Notes: a model not told the origin generated them from the letters alone. A stretch of DNA of 64,000 bases from Dipteris shenzhenensis (GCA_047967505.1 CM106541.1), one strand, 5' to 3'. Positions 36,101-47,475 are shown, numbered from the stretch's first letter. Numbers and translations are program-made.

Positions 36101-36421
36101 ACTAGAAGAAGGAGGAGAAGGAGGAGGAAGAGGCACAACACCGCCAAGAGGAGACGTTGAAGATTGAGAGAGAAGGCGATGGAAGTGGAGCGCGTTCTGC
36201 TGCTGCAGCATCATCATGTCCTTGTTGTCCGCCATGAAACCCCCGCCCCTGCCCATGCTTTCCCCCCAAATCCCTGTTTTCGTGTTGTTGTTGTTGTTGT
36301 GGTGGAGGTGGTGGTGGTGGTGGTGGTGGTGGTGAGCTTCTTCCTCTGCTAGGCCTCCTCCTCTGCTAGGCTTCTTCTTCTTCTGATGATGTTTCGGCGC
36401 TGGCGGCTGGCTCCCGCACAT
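30162..36421 (-). CDS. Bromodomain protein, plant SWI/SNF BRD1/BRD2/BRD13-like
   Basis: Nine exons inferred from GT-AG borders and frame: 36421-34910, 34594-34552, 34424-34346, 34237-34192, 34108-34010, 33913-33845, 33625-33271, 32089-31935, 31754-30162. They join without stops into 1316 codons. Residues 1-504 (exon 1) are low complexity: His run near 30, Asn run, Pro/Ser tracts, then a long Gln-rich part. The bromodomain spans about 530-640 (VPAKRVLEGILDKL, VFAEPVDPKQVPDYY, DPMDFGTMRKRI, AMTYNARDT). N607 is the expected acetyl-lysine-binding Asn. A second conserved plant BRD block, ARSLARFAADLGPAVWKVA then FGPGWVVE, opens exon 9 (about 796-835). The rest is Ser/Gln-rich and ends PDLNVSLPP...LALQL. 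Family members read acetylated histones in SWI/SNF complexes in the nucleus. ATG 36421 is first in frame; ATG 36235 (MADNKD, residue 63) has a stronger context and is an alternative. Confidence 0.92.
32100..33270 (-). other. Longest intron of the bromodomain gene
   Basis: The intron between exons 7 and 8 runs from 33270 to 32090, about 1.18 kb. The donor is GTTTGTTG and the acceptor ATACCAG on the minus strand. It contains the 159-bp duplication and an older third copy of related text near 32290-32500. Confidence 0.85.
32683..33010. repeat. Perfect 159-bp tandem duplication in the intron
   Basis: Copies at 32683-32841 and 32852-33010 are identical by eye over all 159 bases and are separated by 10 bases. 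Text near 32300-32500 (CTGTCAGCA, GTCTCTCC, GCAATATCAGCA in the same order) looks like an older third copy. Confidence 0.95.
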
Positions 36422-36594
36422 GTGCCCGGTCCCGCCGCCGCCTCCTCCCCTCTTTCTTACTATGTACGCCTGCCCCCCCCTCTCTCTCTCTATTTTTCTC
36501 TCTCCTCAGACTTCGCTTTTCTTTTTTTGTCGTCTTCTCCCCCCCCCCCCTCCGCCCCCCCGCAAAAAACCCTAGCTCCTCCCCTCCACTCCCT
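36422..36594 (-). promoter_or_regulatory. Probable 5' leader and core promoter of bromodomain gene
   Basis: The DNA upstream of ATG 36421 is GC-rich with polypyrimidine and polypurine runs, including C runs at about 36473-36480 and 36539-36550. No clear TATA box is seen. The transcript start cannot be placed. Confidence 0.4.
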
Positions 36595-37012
36595 CACGTG
36601 GCCCCGCGCCCTCTCCCCTTCCACGTCCCTCCTCGGCCCCGCCTCCCTTGCCGCCTCCCAACATCGCCCCCTCGCTTGCGTGGCACGCCCGATTCCCTCT
36701 CGTGGTCCCCACATCCTCACCCACCTGGCGCCACCTGTGCCACGCTTCTATGCCTTTCACGGGCCTATTAACCGCTCGCGTGGCAAGTCTCCTGACGCCT
36801 TGTGGGCCCCGTATTCTAGCCCGCCTGGCGATCTGCCTCCACTTGGCGTGCCACGTGTACCATTGGCGCTCGCCCGACCGCTTACGTGGCCCATCCCACC
36901 TGGCAACCTACCACTGCCTCCGATCGCCCGCTTCCGTGGCAAGAATCCCGAACGCATTCCAGCCTCCCACTTGGCATGCCACCTGTACCAGTCCTCTCCC
37001 GCTTACGTGGCC
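36595..37012. promoter_or_regulatory. Array of CGTGGC/G-box motifs upstream of the bromodomain gene
   Basis: CACGTG cores occur at 36595-36600 and 36852-36857. ACGTGGC occurs at 36596-36602, 36884-36890 and 37005-37011, and related CGTGGC or CCTGGC words about every 30-60 bp between. Words such as CACTTGGC, TGCCAC and TGTACCA recur around 36840-36870 and 36969-36990, so the array looks like a degenerate tandem repeat of roughly 120 bp. ACGTGGC is the known core of ABRE/G-box sites bound by bZIP and bHLH factors. Regulation of this gene by them is inference. Confidence 0.6.
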
Positions 37013-38406
37013 AAACTCCAGAGGCCGCAGTGCGCAAAAATCTTTCTTTGATCTCCTGTTCAGCTTTTTTTCAACTCCCACCCGTAAGTGGAAGCTATCA
37101 TCTTCTGCATTGTCGCCATATATTTTTACAAGAAATATCTGGACCACACTACCCGCACAGTGATGATGATCCTCCCCGCAATGTGTCAAGCACCAAGAGC
37201 AGGCCCGACCTACGCCCGACCTGTTGTTTTCTTTTCTATAGTGCTTTTTAAAGTTAGACTGTTTATTAGATTGTGTCACTTCGTCTACCACGCACATTTC
37301 GGCGATCACCTATCTGCGGCCGGCAACAGATAAAAGTTGCCAAAAAGTCCACCACGGTGGTACCTTTGTTAAGTTAATGGGCGCGACCCAATTTCAAACA
37401 GCCACTTCATCCATCCCGTCAACGTACCAAACTCCTGACGCAACGCTTTACCCAACTAAATTAAATGCGGCAACGCGGAAAAAGCTCGCTCGACGGGGCC
37501 CGGGCCCAGGCCCTTCTTTGTCGGTCTCACAGTCGTTTGAACTTCGAGACTCGAGCCACACGCAACATTAAGCTTACGGCGAAAGTTCTTTCATGTTTAA
37601 GCTAATTAATCAAACGCCTCCGGACGTCTTGTTGTTATGCCCCCTCCGTGACCCTATCCATCCCATCCAATTTACGCCTTTGCTTGGCTAGTGGCAACTT
37701 GCAAGTTGCACTCGCAACCATTTCTATAACGACGTGCACTAAGCACTTTATCCGTGAGTCTCTCTTTTCATTATCTTTGGGAAAAGCAATAGATTCAACC
37801 TCTTTATCACTTGCATTCCGGAGTCTAGACTCACCATTAGGAGTGTGAAGAAGGGCACCGCAAAAACCCCACTTAGCACCCTTTCTTTTGTGTCTCTGTA
37901 TGGAATCTTGAGACTGCAATAAATTCTTCCCATCGTAAGTAGTGTGTTGCCCTACTACTCTTGTAGTACATATTGAGAAGGGCATTCATCTAACTCATGT
38001 TGGATTCTCTTTTGTTACACCTCCGAAACCAAAGACCACACAGTTGCACATTGGTACAATTATGCCTAAGGTTGGGTTCAGACCATGGCAGCAGCGAAGA
38101 AGCTTGAATGGAGGACCCATGCTGGTTATTCGCATTATGGAATCATGCAGCCTGCCAAAGCCTCCGATTTGTTTGCTCCTCTTGACCAGCGGGCAAGGGG
38201 GCGGGGAGGGGGTTTGGTTATTGGATAATCTTCCCAATTCCATGGTCAATTGATTTTGGGCCACATCAATGAACACCCTTTTTGCAAGTCCGACATTCAC
38301 CTGGTCTGAACCAAGCTTAAATGCATATGCATACTCGTCATTGATTGGCTCCCAATCACTCACCATGTTGTAACTCTAATAAAAAGGGGAAAGGTGGGTG
38401 AGTAGT
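37013..38406. other. Intergenic, no gene recognised
   Basis: The first part is still GC-rich and contains GGGCCCGGGCCC, a perfect palindrome, at about 37496-37507. The second part (37635-38366) has open frames on both strands that resemble nothing I know. Confidence 0.35.
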
Positions 38407-38570
38407 GATCCTTAAAACACATGAAGGTGCAAGCCTAATGAATCTACACATCACATAGCAGGAAACATTCAATGCAACCCCTTCATTTGATCCTTAAAAC
38501 AAATGAAGGTGCAAGCCTAATGAATCCATACATCGCATAACAAGAAACATTCCACACAACCCCTTGGTAC
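38407..38570. repeat. Tandem duplication, 82-bp period
   Basis: Two copies start GATCCTTAAAACA at 38407 and 38489. They share AATGAAGGTGCAAGCCTAATG-like text and differ at several bases. Confidence 0.9.
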
Positions 38571-38699
38571 GAGATGTCTCAGTACGATCACCGAAAACAT
38601 ACTCCTACTTGTAGGCCACAACTCCTCTGGTCAAATACTGTATTGGTACAACAATCCAACTGATATTGCCCTTGGTGCAAGATTTGCTTTCCTGCATGG

Positions 38700-39090
38700 G
38701 CAATATATCATAGAGCTATACAGCCCTCTCTCCCACTTGCAAGACAACACACAAGTGAACATGCCATAGTGGAAAACATTCAGAATGCACAAGATTCACC
38801 CGCACACTATCAACATTGAGCATACCACATCCACATCCGCACCCATGACTCAACCAAACATAATCCATAGGGATCCCACCCCACTGCCTCCATCCGCCAA
38901 GCCCAACCAAACTACATTCCTTCCAAAGCCATCTGTACAACACGCCCCTAGGGCCCACATTGTGGATGCCCAATTCATCTTTTCCCAAGCCATGTCCATT
39001 TGTATGTGCTTGTAGTAGGTGTTTGCTTCAACAACACCCTTGACTTTTCCAAAGCCATGTCCAAGGTATGTGATTGTAGTAGGTGACTCC
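38700..39090 (-). repeat. Dispersed repeat, inverted partner of 25850-26330
   Basis: Read on the minus strand it follows the text of 25850-26330 with moderate divergence. The right-hand end runs into the 410-bp tandem duplication. Confidence 0.8.
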
Positions 39091-39810
39091 TTAAGCATGT
39101 GTACTATTACGATTTTGGATGCTAGAGGAAGGAAATTGTCCTAAAGTGGAGTGCATGTGAAATCCCCCATTAATTGCATTGCTAAGCATGTTGTAACCAA
39201 GCTCAAACTCCTTCACAACAACACCCTTGACTTCTCCTAAGCTATGTCCTAGGTCTATGATTGCAGTGGGTTTCTCCTTCAGCAACACCCTCAACTAGCT
39301 GGAAATATATGTAGTTGCTAGAGGAAGGAGAGTGTGCACCTACAGTGGAGTGCATGTGTTCCAACCACGCCCATGACTCCAAGCCTTCCTACTCGTCTTT
39401 CTTGTCCATTTGTACGTGCTTGTACTAGGTGTCTGCTTCAACAACACCCTTGACTTTTCCAAAGCCATGTCCAAGGTATGTGATTATAGTAGGTGACTCC
39501 TTAAGCATGTGTACTATTACGATTTTGGATGCTAGAGGAAGGAAATTGTCCTCCTAAAGTGGAGTGCATTTGAAATCCCCCATTAATTGCATTGCTAAGC
39601 ATGTTGTAACCAAGCTCAAACTCCTTCACAACAACACCCTCGACTTCTCCTAAGCTATGTCCCGGGTCTCTCCTTCAGCAACACCCTCAACTAGCTGGAA
39701 ATATATGTAGTTCTCGATGCTAGAGGAAGAAGAGTGTGCACCTACAATGGAGTGCATGTGTTCCAACCATGCCCATGACTCCAAGCCTTCCTACTCATCT
39801 TTCTTTCCCC
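38990..39810. repeat. Tandem duplication, 410-bp period
   Basis: Two copies (about 38990-39399 and 39400-39800) share TAGGTGACTCCTTAAGCATG, GGAAGGAAATTGTCCT and CTAAGCTATGTCC in the same order. The second has a deletion near 39660. Within each copy, short phrases such as AACACCCTTGACTT or variants recur, so the unit itself grew by duplication. Confidence 0.9.
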
Positions 39811-40880
39811 CATTCTCCCATAATTATCATCACTCATATCTAAGTTTAGCCTAATCCATATACTTCAAATTATATGGTCATTATGCTATAATTTATCCCT
39901 TGGCTCTAGAATTGCAGCTTCAATGAACATAGTAACCTAAGATGTTCATGCATTAACTCAATGCATACTAAATGATCTAAGTGCATGTTAATGTTATGCA
40001 ATGTCAATCAAATGGGACGCTTAGGTACTCAAAAGATCACTTGGGGATGTGAGGTACACTCTACCTTCCCAAGCTTGATGCTTCCCACAATATATATAAG
40101 ATGAGAGAAACTCCTTGGAAAGTTGGTCATGTCCATCCAAAGTGCTTGTAGAGGCTTCCTATCCACAAAGTAGAATTCTTTTGGCCCTATTTTGTGGGTC
40201 CTTACCTTATAGTCTAGCAATATATCTTTGCCAATATAAATTTGAAAGCTAGGAATAACGTCTATAGGGGTAAAGAAGGTTGAATGGGGTTGAGATCATC
40301 TGAAAGAAGAGGATGAAAGTAAGGATGGAGAAACTTGACATCGACAACATGATAGAGGAAGAGGCTAGGTAGGAGATCCAAAATATAAGCCTTCTCATAA
40401 GTGAAAGGTCCATATTAAGGGTTGAACATCGGCATGAGAGGAATCCTTTAGCTTTTCTTTTGGACTCTCTTGTGATAAAGCCATGCTAATAGTAGATTTC
40501 CCCTTTTTGTCCACCATGAGCAGTCCACTCTTTCTTCATATTCCCCTAACCGCTACCACCATAACTCGTGCCTATCCCTTGTTGCCTATCCCTTGTGTAA
40601 TACTCTTACCCTCTCCTTCTTTCATCTAGTCACTCTCTTATGGCACCAAGGAGACTCATAGAATTACCATGGCTGCTAGGATCAAGAGTCTACTCATATG
40701 CACGGTTTCATTTTACTCCTTTGGTAATGGTTTCGCTCCTTTTTTCCCTGCCCTTAATTTTTCTCCCATTTTTGTGTTGAGTTTATTTAGTTTTGTTGTA
40801 AATTCCCTTTTTAATGTGTTTTTGGGAGGAAACAAAGTCCCATTGGGTTGTTTTTTTCTTCTTTATGATCCTACCCTCTT

Positions 40881-40916
<36 letters not shown>

Positions 40917-41160
40917 TTTTTTCCCTCCTCTCTACTCCCCCTCCTCCTTTCTACCCCGCCTTCACGATACTCAATCATCTTCAATAGCTCCTAGTGACTT
41001 CAATCTTCTTCATTAGCTAACCCTTCTCCTAGTGACTCCCCTTTCCCACACCTATGTCTCTCCCTACCACTCCATTGTCCACAGTGACACTCAAACCCAC
41101 CCCCTCACATGCATCTATCGCTCTCGTGAAGGTATGAGGTCAACGAGAAATGAATCCCAG
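39811..41160. other. No gene recognised; (TC)n run
   Basis: A TC run lies at about 40885-40912. A frame of 115 codons spans 40669-41016 on the plus strand and is hydrophobic and low-complexity, without domain content. Confidence 0.35.
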
Positions 41161-42010
41161 CCATTGGATCAAAGTAAATTATTTGAGAAATGAATCCTAG
41201 CCGTTGGATCAAAGCAGTGATCCTCCACCAAAAGAACCTTGTTTCCAAAAAACCACAACTAGCCTGAACATTACCACTAAGCTCACCAGAAGAGTAAGAG
41301 TTGATACACCACCAATAGATACCTGATTCCTAACAACTGCAATCAACAAGCCCCCACTAACATCAATAGGAAGAGAACTAACTGAAGAAGCATCACCAAC
41401 TACAACAAGCATGCCTCTAATCACCAAACCCCAACAACATCAACAAGAAGAGATCCAATCGAAGACGCACCACTGGGACCTTGAGAAATTGCACCACTAG
41501 AACAAAGCGATGATCCTCCACCAACAAAACCTTGTTTCTAGAAAACTTCAAAAAACCATTACCACCAAGCTCGCCAGAAGCACTACTAACACAACCTGCA
41601 CGAGTAAGAGTTGATACACCACCAACAGATACTTGATTCCTAACAAAACCACCCAACTACAACTTGCGCATATCAGCCATACACTCTCGCAAAATTGCAT
41701 CATAAGATCTACTCTCACCACTCGTGGTAAAACCATAAATAACATGGGGAATGGTAGAAAGTGCTTCATAATATTCCATTCCTTAAAATCGAGTGAAGAC
41801 TAGAGCCAACCGAGCGATAGCTACTAAAGTGCAAACTGCTTGTTATTTAGACCTGCGAGTATAGCACGATGAGCCCGAGTTACAACTCCTCCAAAGGGAG
41901 GGCGAGTAGGGCTATTTGGAAGAGGAATTCCTCGAGGATTTAAAACCTCAATTTCAAGAAATTTCATGCCATAGAAGTTGTCAGAGGACTAGATGCATTT
42001 CCAATACAGC
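41161..42010 (-). pseudogene. Unidentified coding-like relic with internal duplication
   Basis: On the minus strand one reading passes PRGIPLPNSPTRPPFGGVV (about 41935-41880), then PHVIYGFTTSGESRSYDAIL with CMADMRKL (about 41750-41660), then a Gly/Val/Ser-rich segment, RNQVSVGGVSTLT, seen again as RNQVSIGGVSTLT near 41330-41290. The two Gly-rich parts are diverged copies of about 280 bp. Stops and frame changes are frequent. I do not know the family; a retrotransposon gag or a captured host gene are both possible. Confidence 0.35.
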
Positions 42011-43857
42011 TGCTACTCCCTTTGAATCCATTATATGAACAAATGGCAGAGCTAAAAAGGGGTGCATTAGTGTAGATATAAAAACAAATAAATGAATGTT
42101 TCCAAAAATTCAATAGAGAAATTGTTAGAATTGTTATAGTTGATTACTAAATCCTGAGGTGGAGATATTTCCTTTTTTTGCATCGAGATATGAAGAACTA
42201 TGATCAAAGATAGGATGAAAAAAACTAGGAAGTGAAGGAAGAATAATATATGTAGAATCTGATCTCTAGTCATCATATTTTACTTCATTTTTCCTATATT
42301 TCTTCTGAAGCCACTCCATGAAGAAGAAGTCTCCCCTTCTGTGTCAAGCTAAAGTGACAATAACCACCTTGAACTCTCAAAGATATGCAAGGATCTCAAA
42401 ATTCTCTTTCCGTTACGAAGGTTCCTTCGACGGAAAAAGTTGTGGCCATTGAGAAAAATTGAATAGGGTTTCTCTATATTTTGACTGGATAATGGAAAGA
42501 GAATATCATAGCGAGTTTCTTGAAAAAATTGTACGTAATATGCCCTCGTGAAATGCTCTATGCTAAGTAAGTGACATATGCTTTTCCCTCTGACTCTTGA
42601 TTCAATTTTTAAAAAATGAATTGAAAGGATTTTTTGTTAAAGCTTTGTTTCACATCTTTATGTGTTTTTTAACATGAGGATTCTCAATTAAAATTTTGGA
42701 TGCACAAATCTAACATTATCTGTGTTTCTTTGTTTTAAAAGTATAATGCTACTAGAAAAGTTAATAGCAACCTCACGTGGCAAGTACCCCAATAAAAGCC
42801 AATCAACTAAAGGCAGTCGACCTCAAACTCTTGTTTGTTAACTTGCTCTTCTTACAACTAGCAACCATGTCAAGCATACAACACACAAATCCCTTCAGAA
42901 TTTTGACACAACATGATTGCGATTACACCACACCTACGAAAACCAAAAACCTTGATTCAAAACTTACAAATGAAAGGCACAAATAAACCAAAACAACACA
43001 ATCAAACAAAATCGATCAAATCCAAAAACACACACCGGATTATCAATCAATCACAAAAACACACACAACAAATTATCATCACTAGTAATAATAGCAAGCA
43101 CGTGCCACATTAATTGGTCAAAAGTAAACAAAAAATCCACATCATAACTCTTCAAAGGTTTCCAAAGATGCTCTAGATTAGAATGCTTCAGACTCATAGC
43201 ATCAGTCACTCATCAAACGTGCAAGATAAACAAACAACATCAAAAAACAATGAAAATGAGACCAAAAACAACAAATGCCAAAATATATAAAAAACGTAAT
43301 TCAGATACTTGTTGAACATGTCCTCACCTTGAACAAATTGTCCATGTACACCAGCTAGCTCATTCCCACCCCTCATAGCAAAACACGGGAGCAAATGGAA
43401 TGCAAACTACTTTTGAAGGTCTTGAGGACGAAATGCAAAAAAACCAACATTGTTTCGAACCACCATGTCCTTTAGACCAACGACCTCAATTTTCTTCATA
43501 GGTTTTGACCCATCAATGCTCGTAGCATGATTCAACATGCTAGTAAGAGAAGACCATGAACAAGGGATTTTGGAAAATGTCAAATGGCACTTTCACAACA
43601 ATAGTTGAAGCAACCCAACAATCTTGGCACCTAGAGATAGAGGATTTAAACAACACAACAAGAGTTGCAGATGGGCATAGACCACCTCAATCTTCTTCTT
43701 GCAAACCCAATAATAAATCTCCTCAATACATCACCAAAAACCTTCAAATATAGTGCTCAATCAACATAGAAATGTTGAGACCCTCCATAACATGTTGTTA
43801 GTGGTGTCTCCAAAAGGCTAGAAAACACCTACACATATCCACACCTGGCAATGGTAG
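42011..43857. other. AT-rich intergenic DNA, no gene recognised
   Basis: Open frames are short on both strands and no motif is recognised. A poly-A-rich and CA-rich patch lies at about 42950-43090. Confidence 0.4.
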
Positions 43858-44239
43858 TGCCAGGGTTGGACTTACATCTGACTAATGTTGGAAAGATGAA
43901 AAGATAACTCAAAACATACAGAGAACCGAGATAACTGTGTATACAGTAGAAATGTTACTAGTAGTTTTGTATTCCAACAGATCACAACAACAACCCTCAT
44001 ACAGGAGGTGAAGATCAGCTTATAACACATTTGACTTCAGTCAGGTAATAGTTAGAAATAGAAATAGTTCAAAACATGATGTGGTGGATAAGGCCACTAC
44101 TACTGGTTGTTAGGGACAGTTATAACTGTTCCTATAGTTACAAAATTATGCACTACTCCCTAATGTAATTTCCCTTTACTAGGGGTGTATTAACCCTCCT
44201 TGGGTGTAGCCCATGTGGGTGGAGAGGTCAGCCTCAACA
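43858..44239 (-). repeat. Candidate LTR beside the gypsy mosaic
   Basis: On the minus strand it begins TGTTGAGGCTGACC and ends CCAACCCTGGCA, giving TG...CA ends over 382 bp. It stands at the downstream end of the minus-strand coding relics, where a 3' LTR would be. No second copy is in the window, and the adjoining tract (CCACCAGGAGTGCCAG) is only a weak purine tract. Confidence 0.3.
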
Positions 44240-44289
44240 ACTGGCACTCCTGGTGGTAAAATTTTTGCAAAAAGTGGAAGACTCAAACC

Positions 44290-46080
44290 CTTACTGGAAA
44301 TAGTCCATCTGATGGACCTTGATAGTATGTGTTGAGTTTAGATCGATTATTGATGTCTTGGCAACAATTGGATCTGGTTCTTATGTCTCTTCCTTGCAGC
44401 TGTCATTCGGCTCTAGTTTCTCCTCCATTTTTGTCTCTGCTTGTTCAAAATCTGCCGTAGGGTCCTGGTTGGGGACAGTAATGAATTCTGTATCCTGATA
44501 TTGGTCATTTTTGAAAGAAGCATGTTCGGTAGACAATTGTGTAGACTGGCCTTGCTCTGTTTCATCTAGTTTCCCAGGCTCTGATGTCATCTCAAAAATT
44601 TCTGTGTCACCATCCAATGGCATCTGATTCTGTTTAGCATTCTGTGCTGCAACTTTAAGGGTTTCCAATTCCTATGCCATAATCTCATAGGCGTAAGCAG
44701 CAAATGCAAATGCCTCATATGGTCGCCGTGCAATAACAAACAAGTGGTTCTTAACATAGGACCACAGGTCCTGAGATGTTTTGACTAGTTGTGTGTTCAT
44801 ATTTGTGAGATCAGAGGAACTTAAGAATATACCATCAACCTCCTCTGCCATTTCCCTGAGTTTCCGGTCAACCCCTTCTAAAGCATGATGCGTTCCTTGA
44901 GTAATAAATTTTCAATGTTTAAGTCGGAATGGGCTGCACCCATTTGATCCAACTGTAGGAAAAACTCTACCTTCATTTCTTCCAACCAATTCGTGATAGT
45001 AGTAGGTAAGCATTCTTTTTTGGACTCTCATTTGGGCAGTGAGTTTGGAGACGTGTTTCTCCTGCATGGTTTTGTACTGTGCATATTCTCTCTTGACCTC
45101 CTCAAGCTCCAACTGTGTGGCATGTAGCTTCTTCTGCATGTTGGCCTACTTCAGCATGTATTCATGTCTAGCCTTCTTGTCTTCAGTTAATTCTTGTACT
45201 TGCTGTCTCAGCTCTAGCTGAATTGTCCTCTGTTCATCAACATAGTTCTGTAAACCTCTCAGTGCATATTCTGGCTCTTTGCTGGCCTGTACTCCTTCTG
45301 TAGGTGGAACCTTTTGCTTCTGTGTTGGTGATGTTGGTAGGTCGGCCATGCTGTGAACATGGGAGAATTGTTTGAAACAGCTCCTGGGCGGTGTTGTCAG
45401 TAGAATGCTAGCAATGTTATCCTCTGGTTTGCTCCAACTCTCTGGCTTTGGAGGCACAGACTTCGACAAAAGATTTAGCTTGATCTTCTTGGAAGATTTT
45501 TACTCGGCTGGTGAGGCTAGAAACTCTTCCCCTACAAGGGGCATATCCCACAATCATTCCGCCAGGGATTGGCCATAGACCGCCATAGTGGCTTGCTCTA
45601 AAGAGTATTGGGCATCTTGTAGGGCTTGCATCATGTCTCTTTTTGCCTTGTCCTCTTGGGGTGTTTGTGCCTGCTTTGCTTTAGTGCACTCTGCATTGTA
45701 GTGTTGAACTATCTCCAGGCCCTTTGCATCCATTTGACTGGCAAATTCGAATAGGGTTGCAATGAACGGCCCAATCTTTGAATGAGCATTGGAGACACTC
45801 AAGTCTTTTTTGGTGATTTCGCTCATCACTTGAGAGTGTGGGATATGAGCCCATGAAATCTTGGTCCCCTTCTCTTAGCTGCACTGAGGGTACATAGGAA
45901 TCTCTGCTCATAGTGTTGGTCTTAACAAGTAGCTGCATTCGCTCAAGATACCACACGAATTGCAATGTGTTTCAAGGGATGCTTTGTCAATGGCGCATGC
46001 AATGAGCTGGTAGTGGTTTTTGGGGTCTATGAGGTAGTGCTTATCAGCTTGCATTTAGCACTGTGGGATGTATTTGTGAT
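44290..46080 (-). pseudogene. Coiled-coil coding relic in gypsy mosaic
   Basis: Read on the minus strand, a nearly continuous coding sequence runs from about 46080 (DKHYLIDPKNHYQLIACA) through SLETHCNSCGIL, a region MSEITKKDLSV...IATLFEFASQMDAKGLE (45835-45720), a charged helix (EQRTIQLELRQQVQELTED, about 45235), another (QLELEEVKREYAQYK, about 45120), and an acidic Glu/Asp-rich end at 44381. I count about four stops or shifts. Heptad-like Leu/Gln/Glu spacing suggests coiled coil. It lies downstream of the truncated gypsy RT in the same orientation. I recognise no family. It could be a captured host gene or an extra ORF of a non-autonomous element. Confidence 0.5.
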
Positions 46081-46574
46081 GATGGAGCTCATCGAGGAGA
46101 GGTCGGTGATAATGGCTAATGTGGAGGTGTGAGCCTCATCCGAGTGAATCAACAATGTTTCGATTCATACCGTGTAGATGTGTTGGTTGTCCTGCCGGTA
46201 CGGAGAATTGGGTACACATGAGACAAATTCCCTTGTTGTTGGAGCAAGGTCCGAGCATTGTCGAAAATTCTTCAGTACGTCGGAGCGGTGTATGATGGCA
46301 AAAAGTTAGTTAGGTCGGAGGCAGAGTGTTCCGTTCTACATGAAGCGGAGTGAAAGCGGATGTTGGAGTCGGATGTGAGTTGGATTGAGGTTAGAAGGGG
46401 GGATTGATGTCGCATGTGTCGGGCAGATCGGAATCGGAGTCGGAGTTGTAACTGAAGTCGAAGTCGGAGTCGCAGACGATGGTCGTATGATTGTTGGGGC
46501 TAGGCTCACCATTGTAGGTGCTTCGTTTAAGTTTGGAGTACCTGCATCATTGATTGGATTGGGCTGGTCTGGAT

Positions 46575-47330
46575 TAGAGGTGCCATTCTTATCTGGTTGT
46601 ACCCACTGAAACCATTGCAAAACTATAGATTTCATGACCTACTACTACAACATCTAGTAAAGAATCACAAAATAGTAGAGGGAAAGGATCAGTAATTATG
46701 GTAGTATTGAGCTTTCTATAGTCCACACATATTCTGAGTGTTCCATTCTTTTTGGGCACAATCACAATAGATGAAGGCCATGTCAAATGTATGAGAGGAT
46801 AAATAAAACCAACTCTTAATAGCTTATCAATTTCCTCTTTAACTTGCTGGGCATAGTTGGGATTCATTCTGTATCTTCCCTGTATCACTGGCACAACATC
46901 TTGTTTTAGGTTGATTCTATGCTGACAGAACTTGGGGTCTACTCCTTTCATATTAGTATAATGCCAAGCAAAGATGTCCTTATACTCTGTCAATAAATCT
47001 TTTAAAGCCATCTTGAAAGGTGGGGGGCCCACCGTACTTACCAAAGCCATCTTAGGATTGTCGGGATCTCCAAGGTTCGTCTCCTCTAAGTCATCTTGTC
47101 AGACTCTAGCACTCTTTTGCATATGTTCTTCAAATTGAGCTTCAGCGTCTAGGATGGCCTGTGCAATGGATTTTTGAGTATCCTCATGTAGTGGGTCATC
47201 TGGCTGGGCATGATTGTTACTGTTGATGCTGGTGCTGATAGAATCTGGTTCTGATAGTTTTTCGACCGTAACGGTTCTACAGTGGTCAGATGTAGGTCGG
47301 ATGGTTGTGTTTGTTTATTTGAGCATGTAT
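46575..47330 (-). pseudogene. Ty3/gypsy reverse transcriptase, truncated
   Basis: Minus-strand motifs in order: EYKDIFAWHYTNMKGVDP (about 46985-46930), YRMNPNYAQQVKEEIDKLL, SSIVIVPKKNGTLRICVDYR (about 46760-46700), KLNTTIITDPFPLLF, and, after a shift near 46620, the FSGYNQIRMAP block. The first catalytic RT block is present. The YxDD block, RNase H and integrase are missing because the match stops near 46575, where unrelated Pro/Thr-rich sequence begins. Upstream (47330-47050) the linker AEAQFEEHMQK belongs to the same polyprotein. Confidence 0.9.
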
Positions 47331-47349
47331 ACTGATCAATAATTTCTTG

Positions 47350-47475
47350 TTATCCCACGAGTCATCGCCATAGCTCTATCCCCACGCGTCGTCGCCATAG
47401 CTCTATCCCCGTGGGTCATTGCCATAGCCCTATCCCCACGAGTTGTCACCATAGCCCTATCCCCACAGCCGTAGG
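47350..47475. repeat. Short tandem array, about 30-bp unit
   Basis: Four to five units of CCATAGCTCTATCCCCACG, each followed by a variable GTCGTCG-like tail, lie between the minus-strand RT and the plus-strand gag. Confidence 0.85.

Noticed and set aside
36386-37163. Plus-strand frames of 171-221 codons starting beside the gene start
   Set aside because: Several frames overlap in Pro/Ser/Arg-rich GC-rich DNA and none shows a domain. They reflect composition; a divergent transcript is not supported by anything seen.
37496-37507. Palindrome GGGCCCGGGCCC as a regulatory site
   Set aside because: It is short, GC-rich and isolated; nothing else supports a role.
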